From NCBI RefSeq assembly GCF_018279165.1, contig NZ_CP047289.1, forward strand, positions 1,734,501 through 1,798,500: 64,000 bases of DNA, written 5' to 3'. The notes under the pieces are model-generated. The model had not been told where the DNA came from. It saw only the letters and a list, made by a program, of their open reading frames with translations, and did not search any database. The DNA is from Falsirhodobacter algicola (lineage in GTDB: Bacteria; Pseudomonadota; Alphaproteobacteria; Rhodobacterales; Rhodobacteraceae). A program made the position numbers and the translations under genes. This document shows positions 34,703 to 43,783 of this stretch, piece by piece (positions within the stretch are counted from its first letter, which is position 1; each line of letters starts with the position of its first letter).

Positions 34703-35599
34703 ATGACGATACCCAGCGCGATCAGCCCGTCCCGCGGGCCGCAAAGCCCGACGGTTGTCGGGTTTCACGACAAGGCCACGGGAAGCTGCCAGTATATCTG
34801 CATCGACCCAGCGACGAAGGCCTGCGCGCTCATCGACATCGTGCTCGACTTCGATCCGAAGGCGGCGCGCATCTCCACCACCAATGCCGATTGGGCGCTG
34901 GACTGGATCGCGCGCGAGGGGCTGAACCTCGCATGGATCCTCGACACGCATCCCCATGCCGATCACCTGTCGGCCGCTGCCTATCTGGCCGAGCGGAGCG
35001 GCGCGCCCACCGCCATCGGCGCAAAGGTGGAGGAGATCGCGGGACTGTGGCGCACGCTCTACAACCTGCCCGATGCGTTCGATCCCAAGGCCGATTTCGA
35101 CCGGCTCCTCGCCGATGGGGACACCTTGCGCATCGGGGGGATGGAGGTACGCGTCATGCTCTCCCCCGGACATACGCTGGGATCGGTCAGCTATGTGGTG
35201 GGGGATGCCGTCTTTGCCCACGACACCTTCATGCAGCCCGACAGCGGCACCGCGCGGGCCGATTTCCCCGGCGGATCGGCGGCGATGCTGTACGATTCGC
35301 TGATGGGCATCCTTGCGCTGCCGGATGATCACCGCATTTTCGTCGGCCACGATTACGGCGCGCCCGGCCGGGATGGGCCCGCATGGGAAAGCACCGTGGC
35401 CGAGCAGAAGGCCCGCAACACGCATCTGGCGGGCGGCACCGGCAGGGCCGATTACATCGCCCTGCGCGAGGCGCGGGATGCCACGCTGAAGCTGCCGGAC
35501 CGGATGCTGCACGCGCTGCAGTTCAACCTGCGCGGTGGCCGCCTGCCGGTGGAGGCGGACGGAAACAGCTACTTCAAGATCCCGGCGAACCGTTTCTGA
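34703..35599 (+). CDS. blh: MBL-fold persulfide dioxygenase-like protein (Blh type)
   Basis: 298 residues. The metallo-beta-lactamase metal motif THPHADHLSAA near 83-93 is followed by a conserved SPGHTLGS histidine loop, an aspartate in FAHDTFM and a histidine in IFVGHDYGA. Blh/ETHE1-type enzymes oxidise glutathione persulfide or related sulfane sulfur to sulfite using iron. CIDPATKACALIDIVLDFDP at the start is typical of Blh proteins. Third gene of the plus-strand sulfur operon, with a ribosome site AAGGAGACATCC. Confidence 0.85.
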   Translation: MTIPSAISPSRGPQSPTVVGFHDKATGSCQYICIDPATKACALIDIVLDFDPKAARISTTNADWALDWIAREGLNLAWILDTHPHADHLSAAAYLAERSGAPTAIGAKVEEIAGLWRTLYNLPDAFDPKADFDRLLADGDTLRIGGMEVRVMLSPGHTLGSVSYVVGDAVFAHDTFMQPDSGTARADFPGGSAAMLYDSLMGILALPDDHRIFVGHDYGAPGRDGPAWESTVAEQKARNTHLAGGTGRADYIALREARDATLKLPDRMLHALQFNLRGGRLPVEADGNSYFKIPANRF

Positions 35600-35606
35600 T
35601 CGCGGC

Positions 35607-36005
35607 CTAGCAGCCGCACACCGCCGCCGTGCCGGCACGGGCGGCGGCGCCTTCGGTGGCGTATCCGTCCCGGATCCACCAGTCGAGCCCGCCGATCAAT
35701 TCGCGCACCGCAAATCCCAACGTCAGCAGCTTCATCGCGGTCTTCGTCGAGGCATTGCACCCGATCCCGTCGCAGTAGCAGACATAGGTCAGCCCCGGAT
35801 CGAGATGCTGGGTCGTATTGGTGCAGATGTCCTTGTGCCAGAGATTGATCGCCCCCGGCACATGTTCGTGCGCAAAGGCGGCCGGGGCGCGGCCATCCAC
35901 CACGACGATCCTTCCCTGCCCTGCGTCAAGGGCCTGAAACAGGTCCGCGCTGTCCATCTCATAGGCCAGCTTTGCTTGGTAATATCGCAACTGATCGAAC
36001 GTCAT
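35607..36005 (-). CDS. Rhodanese-domain sulfurtransferase
   Basis: 132 residues from the ATG at 36005; the longer frame to 36113 lacks a ribosome site. Rhodanese fold: VVVDGRAPAAFAHEHVPGAINL, then the active-site loop CYCDGIGCNASTKTA, whose first loop cysteine would carry the persulfide, and GFAVRELIGGLDWW. A second cysteine replaces the usual arginine in the loop (CDGIGC). It is convergent with the MBL dioxygenase-like gene (7-bp gap), completing a sulfide-handling set. Confidence 0.85.
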   Translation of the reverse strand: MTFDQLRYYQAKLAYEMDSADLFQALDAGQGRIVVVDGRAPAAFAHEHVPGAINLWHKDICTNTTQHLDPGLTYVCYCDGIGCNASTKTAMKLLTLGFAVRELIGGLDWWIRDGYATEGAAARAGTAAVCGC

Positions 36006-36175
36006 CGCCGTCGTTTCCCCAAGGTTCCGACGAAGCTTACCCCCCGGCCCCCATGCGTCAAGCATACACGCCTTCGCCACTTTGCGGCGCTGCGCCTTAT
36101 ATGTCATATTCATGACATTTGCGCTCGCTCAATCCGGCGCGTGCTGTTACCGCGAACATGACTGGGGGCCATTGC

Positions 36176-36649
36176 ATGCTGCGACAGATCTGGACCGACT
36201 TCATCGCACCGATCCTGCGCCGCCCCTCGCGGTTTCAGGTGGCGGCCCTGTGCTGGCGCGAAGCGGAGACCGGGATCGAGGTGCTGCTCATCTCCTCGCG
36301 GGAAACGAAGCGCTGGATCCTGCCCAAGGGCTGGCCCAAGGCGGGCCGCGACAGCGCCGGCACCGCCCTCGAGGAAGCATGGGAAGAGGCGGGCATCGTC
36401 GAGATCGAGCCGCGCCCCGAGCGCATCGGCCAATACAGCTATCACAAGCGGCTGGAAGGTGGGGTGCCCGTGCATACGCTCGTGGATGTCTACGCCATCC
36501 ACGTCTCGCAACTGGCGGATGCCTTCCCCGAGGCGGGACAACGCGAACGCGCGTGGTTCCCCCCCGAACAGGCCGCGACGCTGGTGCAGGAGCCGGACCT
36601 TGCCGCACTTCTGCGCACATGCCCGGGGCTGATCACCGCCCCCTCCTGA
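36176..36649 (+). CDS. NUDIX hydrolase
   Basis: 157 residues from the ATG at 36176. The NUDIX box reads GWPKAGRDSAGTALEEAWEEAGI; compared with GX5EX7REUXEEXGU the first Glu is Arg and the Arg is Glu, while the metal-binding EE..EE core is kept. ILPKGWP before it is typical of diphosphoinositol/dinucleoside-polyphosphate type members in this group of bacteria. It probably hydrolyses a nucleoside or inositol pyrophosphate. It lies 24 bp upstream of the phosphate carrier gene, so a phosphate link is plausible. Confidence 0.82.
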   Translation: MLRQIWTDFIAPILRRPSRFQVAALCWREAETGIEVLLISSRETKRWILPKGWPKAGRDSAGTALEEAWEEAGIVEIEPRPERIGQYSYHKRLEGGVPVHTLVDVYAIHVSQLADAFPEAGQRERAWFPPEQAATLVQEPDLAALLRTCPGLITAPS

Positions 36650-36673
36650 CCAACCCTTTTCTGGACTGATACC

Positions 36674-38176
36674 ATGACTGATCGAAACGACCCGCGGCTG
36701 CGCCATCAGCCCGAGCCGGGCTGGCAGGTTCTTGACCGCGACCTGAACCGCATCTCGCGGGTGGAATATGCGACGAGCTATGTCTCGCAGCCCTTGGTGG
36801 CGGTGGGCATGGCGATGGTGTTCGTGGCGCTGGCGGCGACATGGGCCGCGCTGGTGGCGGGCGGCGGGGCGGGCAGCCTGATCGTGGTCGTCGCCTCGGC
36901 CTTTGCGGCGTATCTGGCGCTGAACATCGGGGCGAACGATGTGGCCAACAATATGGGCCCGGCGGTGGGGGCGAACGCGCTGACCATGACCGGGGCGCTG
37001 GTCGTGGCCGCCATCTGCGAAACGGCGGGCGCGCTGATTGCGGGCGGCAATGTCGTCGGCACCATCGCGAGCGGCATCGTCGCCCCGTCGAATTTCGCCG
37101 ACAGCGCGGTCTTCGTAATCGCGATGATGGCGGCGCTCCTGTCCTCGGCGCTGTGGCTGAACCTTGCGACATGGCTCGGCGCGCCGGTCTCCACCACCCA
37201 TGCCATCGTGGGGGGCGTCGCGGGCGCGGGGATCGCGGCGGCGGGCTTCGGCGCGGTCGATTGGGGCGGGATGGGGCGCATCGCCCTCAGCTGGGTGATC
37301 TCTCCGGTGATGGGCGGGGCGCTGGCCGCCGGGGCGCTGTGGGTCGTGCACCGTCTGGTGATCGACCGCGACGACAAGATCGCCGCCGCCCGCACATGGG
37401 TGCCGATCCTGATCGCGGTGATGAGCTGGGCCTTCGGCACATACCTTGCGCTGAAGGGGTTGAAGCATCTCTTCACCATCTCCTTCGGGCAGGCGATGCT
37501 GCTGGGGGTGGCCTGCGCCATCCTGTCATGGGCCGCGTCCAAACCCTATATCCGCCGCCAATCCAAGGGGCTGGAGAACCGGAACAAGTCGCTGAAGGTG
37601 CTGTTCCAGTTGCCGCTCGTGCTGTCGGCGGGGCTGATGAGCTTTGCGCATGGCGCCAACGACGTGTCGAATGCGATCGGCCCGCTGGCGGCGATCGTGT
37701 CGATCACCTCGCATACGGATGGCAACGGCGCGGTGACGGTGCCGCTTTGGGTCATGGTGATCGGCGCGCTCGGCATCTCGCTCGGTCTGATGCTGTTCGG
37801 GCCGCGGCTGATCCGCATGGTCGGCGCGCAGATCACCAAGCTGAACGCGATGCGCGCCTATTGCGTGGCCCTGTCGGCCGCGACGACGGTGATCGCGGCC
37901 AGCGGCCTCGGCCTGCCCGTCAGTTCCACCCATATCGCGATCGGCGGCGTGTTCGGCGTCGGCTTCTTCCGCGAGGCGGTGGAGGCGCGGCGGATGCGCC
38001 AGATGGCCGATACGGTCGAATTGCCCAGCGTCGCCCCCGAGGAACGCCAGCGCCGCAAGCTGGTCCGCCGGTCGCATTTCATGACCATCATTGCCGCATG
38101 GATCGTGACCGTGCCCGCGACGGCCTTGGTGTCGGGCGCCGTGTTCCTCGTGCTGCGGCACCTGCAGGCGGGCTGA
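36674..38176 (+). CDS. pit: PiT-family inorganic phosphate transporter
   Basis: 500 residues with ten or more membrane segments. The two inverted PiT signatures are present: GANDVANNMGPAVGANAL near 92 and HGANDVSNAIGPLAAI near 333, with PVSTTHAIVGG and PVSSTHIAIGG re-entrant loops. It carries metal-phosphate into the cell with protons. An extended cytoplasmic N-terminus of about 35 residues precedes the first segment. It is probably cotranscribed with the NUDIX gene. Confidence 0.93.
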   Translation: MTDRNDPRLRHQPEPGWQVLDRDLNRISRVEYATSYVSQPLVAVGMAMVFVALAATWAALVAGGGAGSLIVVVASAFAAYLALNIGANDVANNMGPAVGANALTMTGALVVAAICETAGALIAGGNVVGTIASGIVAPSNFADSAVFVIAMMAALLSSALWLNLATWLGAPVSTTHAIVGGVAGAGIAAAGFGAVDWGGMGRIALSWVISPVMGGALAAGALWVVHRLVIDRDDKIAAARTWVPILIAVMSWAFGTYLALKGLKHLFTISFGQAMLLGVACAILSWAASKPYIRRQSKGLENRNKSLKVLFQLPLVLSAGLMSFAHGANDVSNAIGPLAAIVSITSHTDGNGAVTVPLWVMVIGALGISLGLMLFGPRLIRMVGAQITKLNAMRAYCVALSAATTVIAASGLGLPVSSTHIAIGGVFGVGFFREAVEARRMRQMADTVELPSVAPEERQRRKLVRRSHFMTIIAAWIVTVPATALVSGAVFLVLRHLQAG

Positions 38177-38177
38177 T

Positions 38178-38750
38178 CTAGGGCGCGGCCCCCGCCCCGC
38201 GCAGCACCACGACGGCGTAGCGGCAGGGCCGCTCCGTCTCGTTGCGGAAGATGCAATCGCTCGGCGGGCCGAGGGCGAGGCAATCGCCCGCCGCCATCTC
38301 GTGCCGCACCTGCCCCTCGATGAAGACGAGCGCGCCGTCCAGCACCCAGACGAGGTGCTGCCCGTCCATATAGACGGCGGCGGGGAAATGCGCCTCCCGC
38401 CCCGGCGGAAACTCCACCGAGACCAGATCGAGGGGCGCGGCCGATTTCGGCGACACATGGCGGCGCGTGTAGCCGGTCAGCGGATCCTCCCAGACGGGCT
38501 GATCAGCGTGGCGCAGGATCTGCCCCTCCTGCATTTCGGCGCGGACCATCAGGGTGGACATGCTGATGTCGAAGGCCCCCGCCAGCCGTGCCAGCAGCGT
38601 CGCCGTCGGGCTGGCACCGCCGCGTTCCACCTTGTGGATCATGGCCCGCGACACGCCCGAACGTTCGGCAAGATCGGTCAGCGACCAGCCCCGCATTTCC
38701 CGTTCGATCCTTACCCGCGCGCCGAGGCGCTGATCCACGGTGTCGATCAT
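38178..38750 (-). CDS. XRE-cupin transcriptional regulator
   Basis: 190 residues from the ATG at 38750. The N-terminal helix-turn-helix is RIEREMRGWSLTDLAERSGVSRAMIHKVERGGASPTATLLARLAGAF. The C-terminal cupin sensor has PPGREAHFPAAVYMDGQHLVWVLDGALVF and AAGDCLALGPPSDCIFRNE. Such fusions repress or activate neighbouring catabolic or resistance genes on binding a small ligand. It is divergent from the GNAT gene 87 bp away; AGAC-gaaaa-GTCT and the overlapping ACTATAGT near 38806-38830 are candidate operator/promoter sequences. Confidence 0.88.
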   Translation of the reverse strand: MIDTVDQRLGARVRIEREMRGWSLTDLAERSGVSRAMIHKVERGGASPTATLLARLAGAFDISMSTLMVRAEMQEGQILRHADQPVWEDPLTGYTRRHVSPKSAAPLDLVSVEFPPGREAHFPAAVYMDGQHLVWVLDGALVFIEGQVRHEMAAGDCLALGPPSDCIFRNETERPCRYAVVVLRGAGAAP

Positions 38751-38837
38751 GATCCACTCCTGCTGCCCGATGGGGCCGTTGACGCCGGACATATCTGCGT
38801 CATACAAGACGAAAAGTCTACTATAGTGGATAAGATC

Positions 38838-39347
38838 ATGGCCGATACCCTGCGGATACGCGACGCCGAAGCCGATGACCTGCCGGTCATCCTGTCGATC
38901 TACAACGATGCCGTGCAGCATACGACCGCGATCTGGAACGAACGGCTGGTCGATCTGGCCGATCGCCGTGCGTGGTGGGAGGACAAGATCGCCAAAGGGC
39001 ATCCCGTGCTCGTGGCCGAACGCGGCGGCGAGATTCTGGGCTATGCCACCTATGGGCAATGGCGCGTGATCGACGGCTTCCGCGCCACGATGGAACATTC
39101 GGTCTATGTCCGTGCGGACCGCCCCCGGTCGGGAACCGGCACCGCGCTGATGGGGGCCTTGATCGACACGGCCAAGGCGCGCGGCGTGCATGTCCTGATC
39201 GCCTGCATCGAGGCGGAGAATGCCGCCTCCATCGGCCTGCACGGCAAGCTCGGCTTTCGCACCGTCGGCACCTTCCGCGAGGCGGGGCGCAAGTTCGACC
39301 GCTGGCTCGATCTGACCTGCATGGAGCTGCCTTTGACCGGGGCTTGA
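38838..39347 (+). CDS. GNAT acetyltransferase, phosphinothricin/methionine-sulfone type
   Basis: 169 residues. RIRDAEADDLPVILSIYNDAVQHTTAIWNE, HSVYVRADRPRSGTGTALMGALI and ACIEAENAASIGLHGKLGFRTVGTFREAGRKFDRWLDLTCMEL match the Pat/MddA group of GNATs, which acetylate phosphinothricin, methionine sulfone or sulfoximine. The native substrate is unproven. It is controlled, by position, by the divergent XRE-cupin gene. The downstream monooxygenase is on the same strand beyond a large palindrome. Confidence 0.88.
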   Translation: MADTLRIRDAEADDLPVILSIYNDAVQHTTAIWNERLVDLADRRAWWEDKIAKGHPVLVAERGGEILGYATYGQWRVIDGFRATMEHSVYVRADRPRSGTGTALMGALIDTAKARGVHVLIACIEAENAASIGLHGKLGFRTVGTFREAGRKFDRWLDLTCMELPLTGA

Positions 39348-39360
39348 CCGGGCGCCTCCG

Positions 39361-39394
39361 TTCACTATGGTAGATATATATCCATCATAGTGAA
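39361..39394. promoter_or_regulatory. 34-bp near-perfect palindrome before the monooxygenase gene
   Basis: The halves TTCACTATGGTAGATAT (39361-39377) and ATATCCATCATAGTGAA (39378-39394) are inverted repeats matching at 15 of 17 positions with no spacer. It lies 17 bp upstream of the ATG and is AT-rich within GC-rich DNA. An operator for a dimeric repressor is likely. The divergent promoter region at 38820-38835 shares ATAGTGGA-like sequence. Confidence 0.6.
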
Positions 39395-39410
39395 CAAGCC
39401 CGAGGATGCC

Positions 39411-40772
39411 ATGCCCCGCCAGATCCGCCTCAACGCGTTCGACATGGCCTGCCCCGGCCATATCCAGCAGGGCCTGTGGACCCATCCGGACGATCAATCC
39501 ACCCGGATGAACGACATCCGCTACTGGACCGAGCATGCCCAGCGCCTCGAACGGGGGCTGTTCGACGGCATCTTCTTTGCCGATATCCTCGGGGTCTATG
39601 ACGTGTTCGGCGGCGGGCCGGGGGATGCGCTGCGCGGCGGGGTGCAGGTTCCGGCCAACGACCCCTCGCTCATCATTCCGGCGATGGCGGCCGTCACCCG
39701 GCATCTGGGCTTCGGGGTGACGTGCAACCTGACCTATGAGCAGCCCTTCCTGTTCGCGCGCCGGATGTCCACGCTCGATCATCTGACGGGCGGGCGGATC
39801 GGCTGGAACATCGTGACCGGCTATCTCGATAGTGCGGCGCGGGCCATGGGGATGAAGGGCCAGATCGCCCATGACGACCGCTATGACCTTGCCGACGAAT
39901 ACATGCAGCTCGTCTACAAGCTGTGGGAAGGGTCATGGGACGATGACGCGGTGGTCATGGACCGGGCGCGCGGGCTGTTCGCCGATCCCGCCAAGGTGCG
40001 CGCGATCCGCCATCACGGGCCGCAATATTCGGTGGAGGCGATGCATCTCTGCGCCCCCTCGCCGCAGCGCACGCCGGTTCTCTATCAGGCCGGATCGTCC
40101 GACCGGGGGCGCAGATTCGCGGCGGAACATGCCGAATGCATCTTCCTCAACGGTCAGAAGAAGGACGACGTGCGCGCGATCATCGCCGACATCCGCGCCC
40201 GCGCCGCCGCGAACGGGCGCAGCGCCGAGAGCGTGCAGCCCTTCCTCGGCGCGACGCTGGTGATCGGCCGGACCGAGGCCGAGGCCCAAGAGAAATTCGC
40301 CGAGTACCGCCGTTATGTCAGTTCGGACGGGGCGCTGGTGCATGCGGCGGCATCGCTCGGCATCGATCTGGCGCGCTTCGACCTGGACGAGCCGATCGAG
40401 ACCGGCCGGGGCGAGGCCATCCAATCCAACATCGACATCGTGGCCAAGGCCGCCGGCCCGCGTTGGACCCGCCGCAAGCTTTTGGAGCAGATGGTGCTGG
40501 GCAGCCGTCAGGCCCCCTGGGTCGGATCGGCCGAACGGATCGCCGACACCCTGATCGGCTGGAGCGAGGAGACCGGCGTTGCCGGCTTCAACCTGTCGCG
40601 CACCGTCAGCCCCGCCGGGATCGAGGATGTGATCGACCTGCTGATCCCCGTCCTTCAGGAAAAGGGCGCCTACAAGACCTCCTATGCCGAAGGGACCTAC
40701 CGCGAGAAGCTGTTCGGCCATGCCCGCCTTCCGGCCGAGCATCCGGCGGCGCGGCATCGCGGCACCGCTTGA
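39411..40772 (+). CDS. FMN-dependent monooxygenase (NtaA/SnaA/DszA family)
   Basis: 453 residues from the ATG at 39411 (GAGGA five bases before); a GTG at 39390 lies inside the palindrome. Bacterial luciferase-like barrel: NAFDMACPGHIQQGLW, GLFDGIFFADILGVYDV, LTGGRIGWNIVTGYLDSAARAMG and PVLYQAGSSDRGRRFAAEHAECIF are diagnostic of the NtaA/SnaA/DszA group, which needs a flavin reductase and O2. Known members attack nitrilotriacetate, dibenzothiophene, DMS or alkyl-sulfur compounds. The substrate is not determinable. An MFS gene follows after 80 bp and may import the substrate. Confidence 0.88.
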   Translation: MPRQIRLNAFDMACPGHIQQGLWTHPDDQSTRMNDIRYWTEHAQRLERGLFDGIFFADILGVYDVFGGGPGDALRGGVQVPANDPSLIIPAMAAVTRHLGFGVTCNLTYEQPFLFARRMSTLDHLTGGRIGWNIVTGYLDSAARAMGMKGQIAHDDRYDLADEYMQLVYKLWEGSWDDDAVVMDRARGLFADPAKVRAIRHHGPQYSVEAMHLCAPSPQRTPVLYQAGSSDRGRRFAAEHAECIFLNGQKKDDVRAIIADIRARAAANGRSAESVQPFLGATLVIGRTEAEAQEKFAEYRRYVSSDGALVHAAASLGIDLARFDLDEPIETGRGEAIQSNIDIVAKAAGPRWTRRKLLEQMVLGSRQAPWVGSAERIADTLIGWSEETGVAGFNLSRTVSPAGIEDVIDLLIPVLQEKGAYKTSYAEGTYREKLFGHARLPAEHPAARHRGTA

Positions 40773-40852
40773 CGGGCGATCCCCATAGGGGGCTGGTATG
40801 GACCGGCCGCAGGGGCCATACCGGCCCCCGGCAGCGAAGGGACACGGACGCG

Positions 40853-42070
40853 ATGACCATACCGGATTTTCAGGGCAAGCGCGGCGCGCTGGTGCTTCTG
40901 CTCATCGCGCAGGTGCTGGCGATGAGCGTCTGGTTCTCCTCGGCGGCGGCGATCGCCGACATCAAGCGCCACTATACCTTCGGCGTGGGCGGCGAGGCGC
41001 TGCTGACGAGCGCGGTGCAGATCGGATTCGTACTGGGAACGATCCTGTCGGCGCTCCTGGCGCTGGCCGACCGGTTCGATCCGCGGCGGCTCTTCGCGCT
41101 GTCGGCCGGGGTCGCGGCGGCCGCGACGGCGGCGCTGACGGTGATGGACCCGGTCGGCCCCGCCGTCATCGCGCTGCGCATCCTGACCGGGGTCTGCATG
41201 GCGGGCGTTTATCCCGTGGGCATGCGGCTGGCCGCCACATGGGCGCGGGGGGATGTCGGCCTGCTGATCGGGCTTCTGGTCGGGGCGCTGACCCTCGGAT
41301 CGGCAAGCCCGCATCTCTTGGCGGCCTTCGGCGGGCTTGGCTGGCGGTCGATCTATGCGGCAGCGACCATCGCTGCGATCTGCGCGGCGGTGCTGATCGG
41401 CTTCGTGCGGATCGGGCCGAACATGAAGCGCGCGACCCGGATCGACCTTGGCCGCCTGTCCGAAAGCTGGCGGCGCCCGGCGGTGCGGAAGGTCAATCTC
41501 GGCTATCTCGGCCATATGTGGGAGCTGTATGCCATGTGGACATGGCTGGGGCTGTTCCTGAACCAGTCCTTCACCGCCCGCGGGATGGAGGGGGCGACCG
41601 TCAAAGCCGCCGCCCTGACCTTCGCCACCGTGGCGGCGGGCGCGGTGGGATCGTGGCTGGGCGGGGCGCTGGCGGATCGCCATGGGCGCAGCACGGTCAC
41701 GCTGGGGGCGATGGCGATCAGCGGCACCTGCGCGGCGCTGGCGGGCTGGCTGTTCTTGGCGCCACTGCCGCTTCTGATGGCGGTGATGATCGTCTGGGGC
41801 ATCACGGTGATCGCGGATTCGGCGCAATTCTCTGCCTCGGTGACGGAACTGGCCGAACCTGAATCGATCGGCACCCTGCTGACGGTACAGACCTGCGCCG
41901 GTTTCCTTCTGACATTGGCCAGCATTCAGGCGGTGCCCTTGGTGCAGGCCCATCTGGGCTGGACCGGGGCCTTCAGCATGCTGGCGATCGGGCCGTTCCT
42001 CGGCTGCATCGCCATCTGGCGTCTGCGCCGCGACCCGGAGGCCGGCCGCCTTGCGGGCGGCCGGGCCTGA
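40853..42070 (+). CDS. MFS transporter
   Basis: 405 residues from the ATG at 40853, with about twelve membrane segments. LLLIAQVLAMSVWFSSAAAIADIKRHY begins helix 1. SAVQIGFVLGTILSALLALADRFDPRRLF is the loop 2-3 region and LGGALADRHGRSTVT the loop 8-9 motif. The NNP/CynX-like flavour and its place after the monooxygenase suggest uptake of that enzyme's substrate. It is tail-to-tail with the BCCT gene, with no gap. Confidence 0.85.
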   Translation: MTIPDFQGKRGALVLLLIAQVLAMSVWFSSAAAIADIKRHYTFGVGGEALLTSAVQIGFVLGTILSALLALADRFDPRRLFALSAGVAAAATAALTVMDPVGPAVIALRILTGVCMAGVYPVGMRLAATWARGDVGLLIGLLVGALTLGSASPHLLAAFGGLGWRSIYAAATIAAICAAVLIGFVRIGPNMKRATRIDLGRLSESWRRPAVRKVNLGYLGHMWELYAMWTWLGLFLNQSFTARGMEGATVKAAALTFATVAAGAVGSWLGGALADRHGRSTVTLGAMAISGTCAALAGWLFLAPLPLLMAVMIVWGITVIADSAQFSASVTELAEPESIGTLLTVQTCAGFLLTLASIQAVPLVQAHLGWTGAFSMLAIGPFLGCIAIWRLRRDPEAGRLAGGRA

Positions 42071-43666
42071 TCACGGAAGATCCGCGCGCAGCCATTTGAA
42101 CAGCGAGATGACCGACATCGCAAGGATCGGCACCAAGGGCACGGCCACCACCACCGAGGCCGATTGCAGCGCCGACAGCGTGTCCTTCCCGCCGACATAG
42201 AGCAGCGAGAGCGCGACCGCCGCCAGCACCAGCGCCCAGACGCAGCGGTGCCAGCGGGCCGGTTCGTGGCGCATTCCGTCATCCTCGCTCGCCACGGCGG
42301 CAAGGGTATAGGCGGAGCTGTCCATCGTCGTGGCCCCGAAGATGAAGGCCAGCACCACGAAGGCCAGCACCAAGAGCCCGCCCACGGGCAGGATCCGGTC
42401 GCCCAATGCCCGGACGACGGCGATGATCGCCTCGGGGGCGCGGCCGTCGGCGATCATCGCCGACACATCCAGCGTCCCGTCCATCTGGAAGAACATCGCG
42501 CTGTTCCCAAGCACGATGAAGAACAGCCAGCACCCGATGGAGCCGGCCACCAGCTCGGCGAGGATCAGTTGCTTGAACGTCCGCCCGCGCGAGATGCGGG
42601 CCGCGAACAGGCCCATGAAGGGCGCATAGGCGATCCACCACGCCCAGTAGAACATCGTCCACCCTTCCGAGAAGGTGCCCGCCGCATCGACATAGCTGTC
42701 GCCCGCAGCAGTGGCGGCGATGACATTGCCGGCCTTCACCACAGGATCAGTGTTGAAGCTCATGGTGAAGAAATGCTCGAACATCATCCCGAGGGAGTTG
42801 GTGAACATGTCCATCTGGAACATCTTCGGCCCGAACAGGAACGCGCAGGACAAAAGCCCCGCCACCAGCCAGACGTTGATATCCGACAACAGGCGGATGC
42901 CCCGGTTCAGCCCGGTATAGACCGACACGCCGAACAGGACGCCCCAGATGCAGATCACCGCGGCATCCAGCGCAAAGCTGCGCGCGATCCCCAGAAGATC
43001 GGCGATCCCCGCCGAGAGCATGGGCGTGCCGAGGCCGATCGTCGTGCTGATCCCGCCGATGAGGCCGAACATGAACAGCACGTCGATGACCTTGCCCAGC
43101 GGACCATCCACCGCCCGCCCGATCACCCCCGAGCAAGAGGCCGAAAGCCGCGTGCTCGGCTGCGCGCGGTTCCACAGCGCATATCCCAGCGGCAGCGCGG
43201 GTAGGCAGTAGATCGCCCAAGCCGCAACGCCCCAGTGAAAGAGCCCATACGCCCCGGCCCATTCGAGGGCGGTCTGGCTGCGCGGCTCGGCGCCGAAGGG
43301 GGGGCCGGCATAGTAATAGGCCCATTCGATCGTGCCCCAATACATCACGCTCGAGCCGATACCGGCGCAGAACAGCATTCCGATCCAGCTGAGGGTCGAA
43401 AACTCCGGCCGCGCCGCAGGCCCGCCGAAGCGCACCTGCCCGTACCGACCGAAGGCGAGATAGAGCAGGATGGCGATCGCGCAGATCGCCGACCACAGGA
43501 ACATCCAGCCGATGGTCTTGGTGATCCATGACAGGGCGACGCCCAGCACGGCCTTTCCTTCCGCAGGCCACAGGACCAGCGGCGTTGCGAACATCAGGAT
43601 GGCGATGAACGCCATTCCGAAGATGACCTTGTCCACTCTCGGATCAGGAGCGTTCGCTCTGTCCAT
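42071..43666 (-). CDS. BCCT-family betaine/DMSP-type transporter
   Basis: 531 residues from the ATG at 43666 (GGGAG eight bases upstream; the ATG five codons earlier lacks a site). Twelve membrane segments. GIGSSVMYWGTIEWAYYYAGPPFG and WTMFYWAWWIAYAPFMGLFAARISRGRTF are the BCCT signatures, the latter with the tryptophan-rich segment that lines the trimethylammonium site. BCCTs take up betaine, choline, carnitine or DMSP. The upstream neighbour on this strand is a dddW-like lyase gene, which makes DMSP the best guess (a DddT role). Confidence 0.87.
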   Translation of the reverse strand: MDRANAPDPRVDKVIFGMAFIAILMFATPLVLWPAEGKAVLGVALSWITKTIGWMFLWSAICAIAILLYLAFGRYGQVRFGGPAARPEFSTLSWIGMLFCAGIGSSVMYWGTIEWAYYYAGPPFGAEPRSQTALEWAGAYGLFHWGVAAWAIYCLPALPLGYALWNRAQPSTRLSASCSGVIGRAVDGPLGKVIDVLFMFGLIGGISTTIGLGTPMLSAGIADLLGIARSFALDAAVICIWGVLFGVSVYTGLNRGIRLLSDINVWLVAGLLSCAFLFGPKMFQMDMFTNSLGMMFEHFFTMSFNTDPVVKAGNVIAATAAGDSYVDAAGTFSEGWTMFYWAWWIAYAPFMGLFAARISRGRTFKQLILAELVAGSIGCWLFFIVLGNSAMFFQMDGTLDVSAMIADGRAPEAIIAVVRALGDRILPVGGLLVLAFVVLAFIFGATTMDSSAYTLAAVASEDDGMRHEPARWHRCVWALVLAAVALSLLYVGGKDTLSALQSASVVVAVPLVPILAMSVISLFKWLRADLP

Positions 43667-43710
43667 GTCGTGTACTCCCATGTTGGTTCTTATCTTGTGA
43701 TGGGTGCCGA

Positions 43711-43765
43711 TGGCACACGACGTTGGCGTGCCATGTCTGCGAGGGACGGCCCCGAGGGCCGCCCC
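43711..43765. promoter_or_regulatory. Inverted repeats between the dddW-like and BCCT genes
   Basis: Two structures share this gap. CGGCCC/GGGCCG within 43743-43765 is a hairpin just after the lyase stop. TGGCAC (43711-43716) and GTGCCA (43728-43733) form an inverted repeat about 45 bp upstream of the BCCT start. The first may attenuate read-through, and the second may be an operator. Confidence 0.35.
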
Positions 43766-43783
43766 TGCCGGCCGCGCCGGGCA

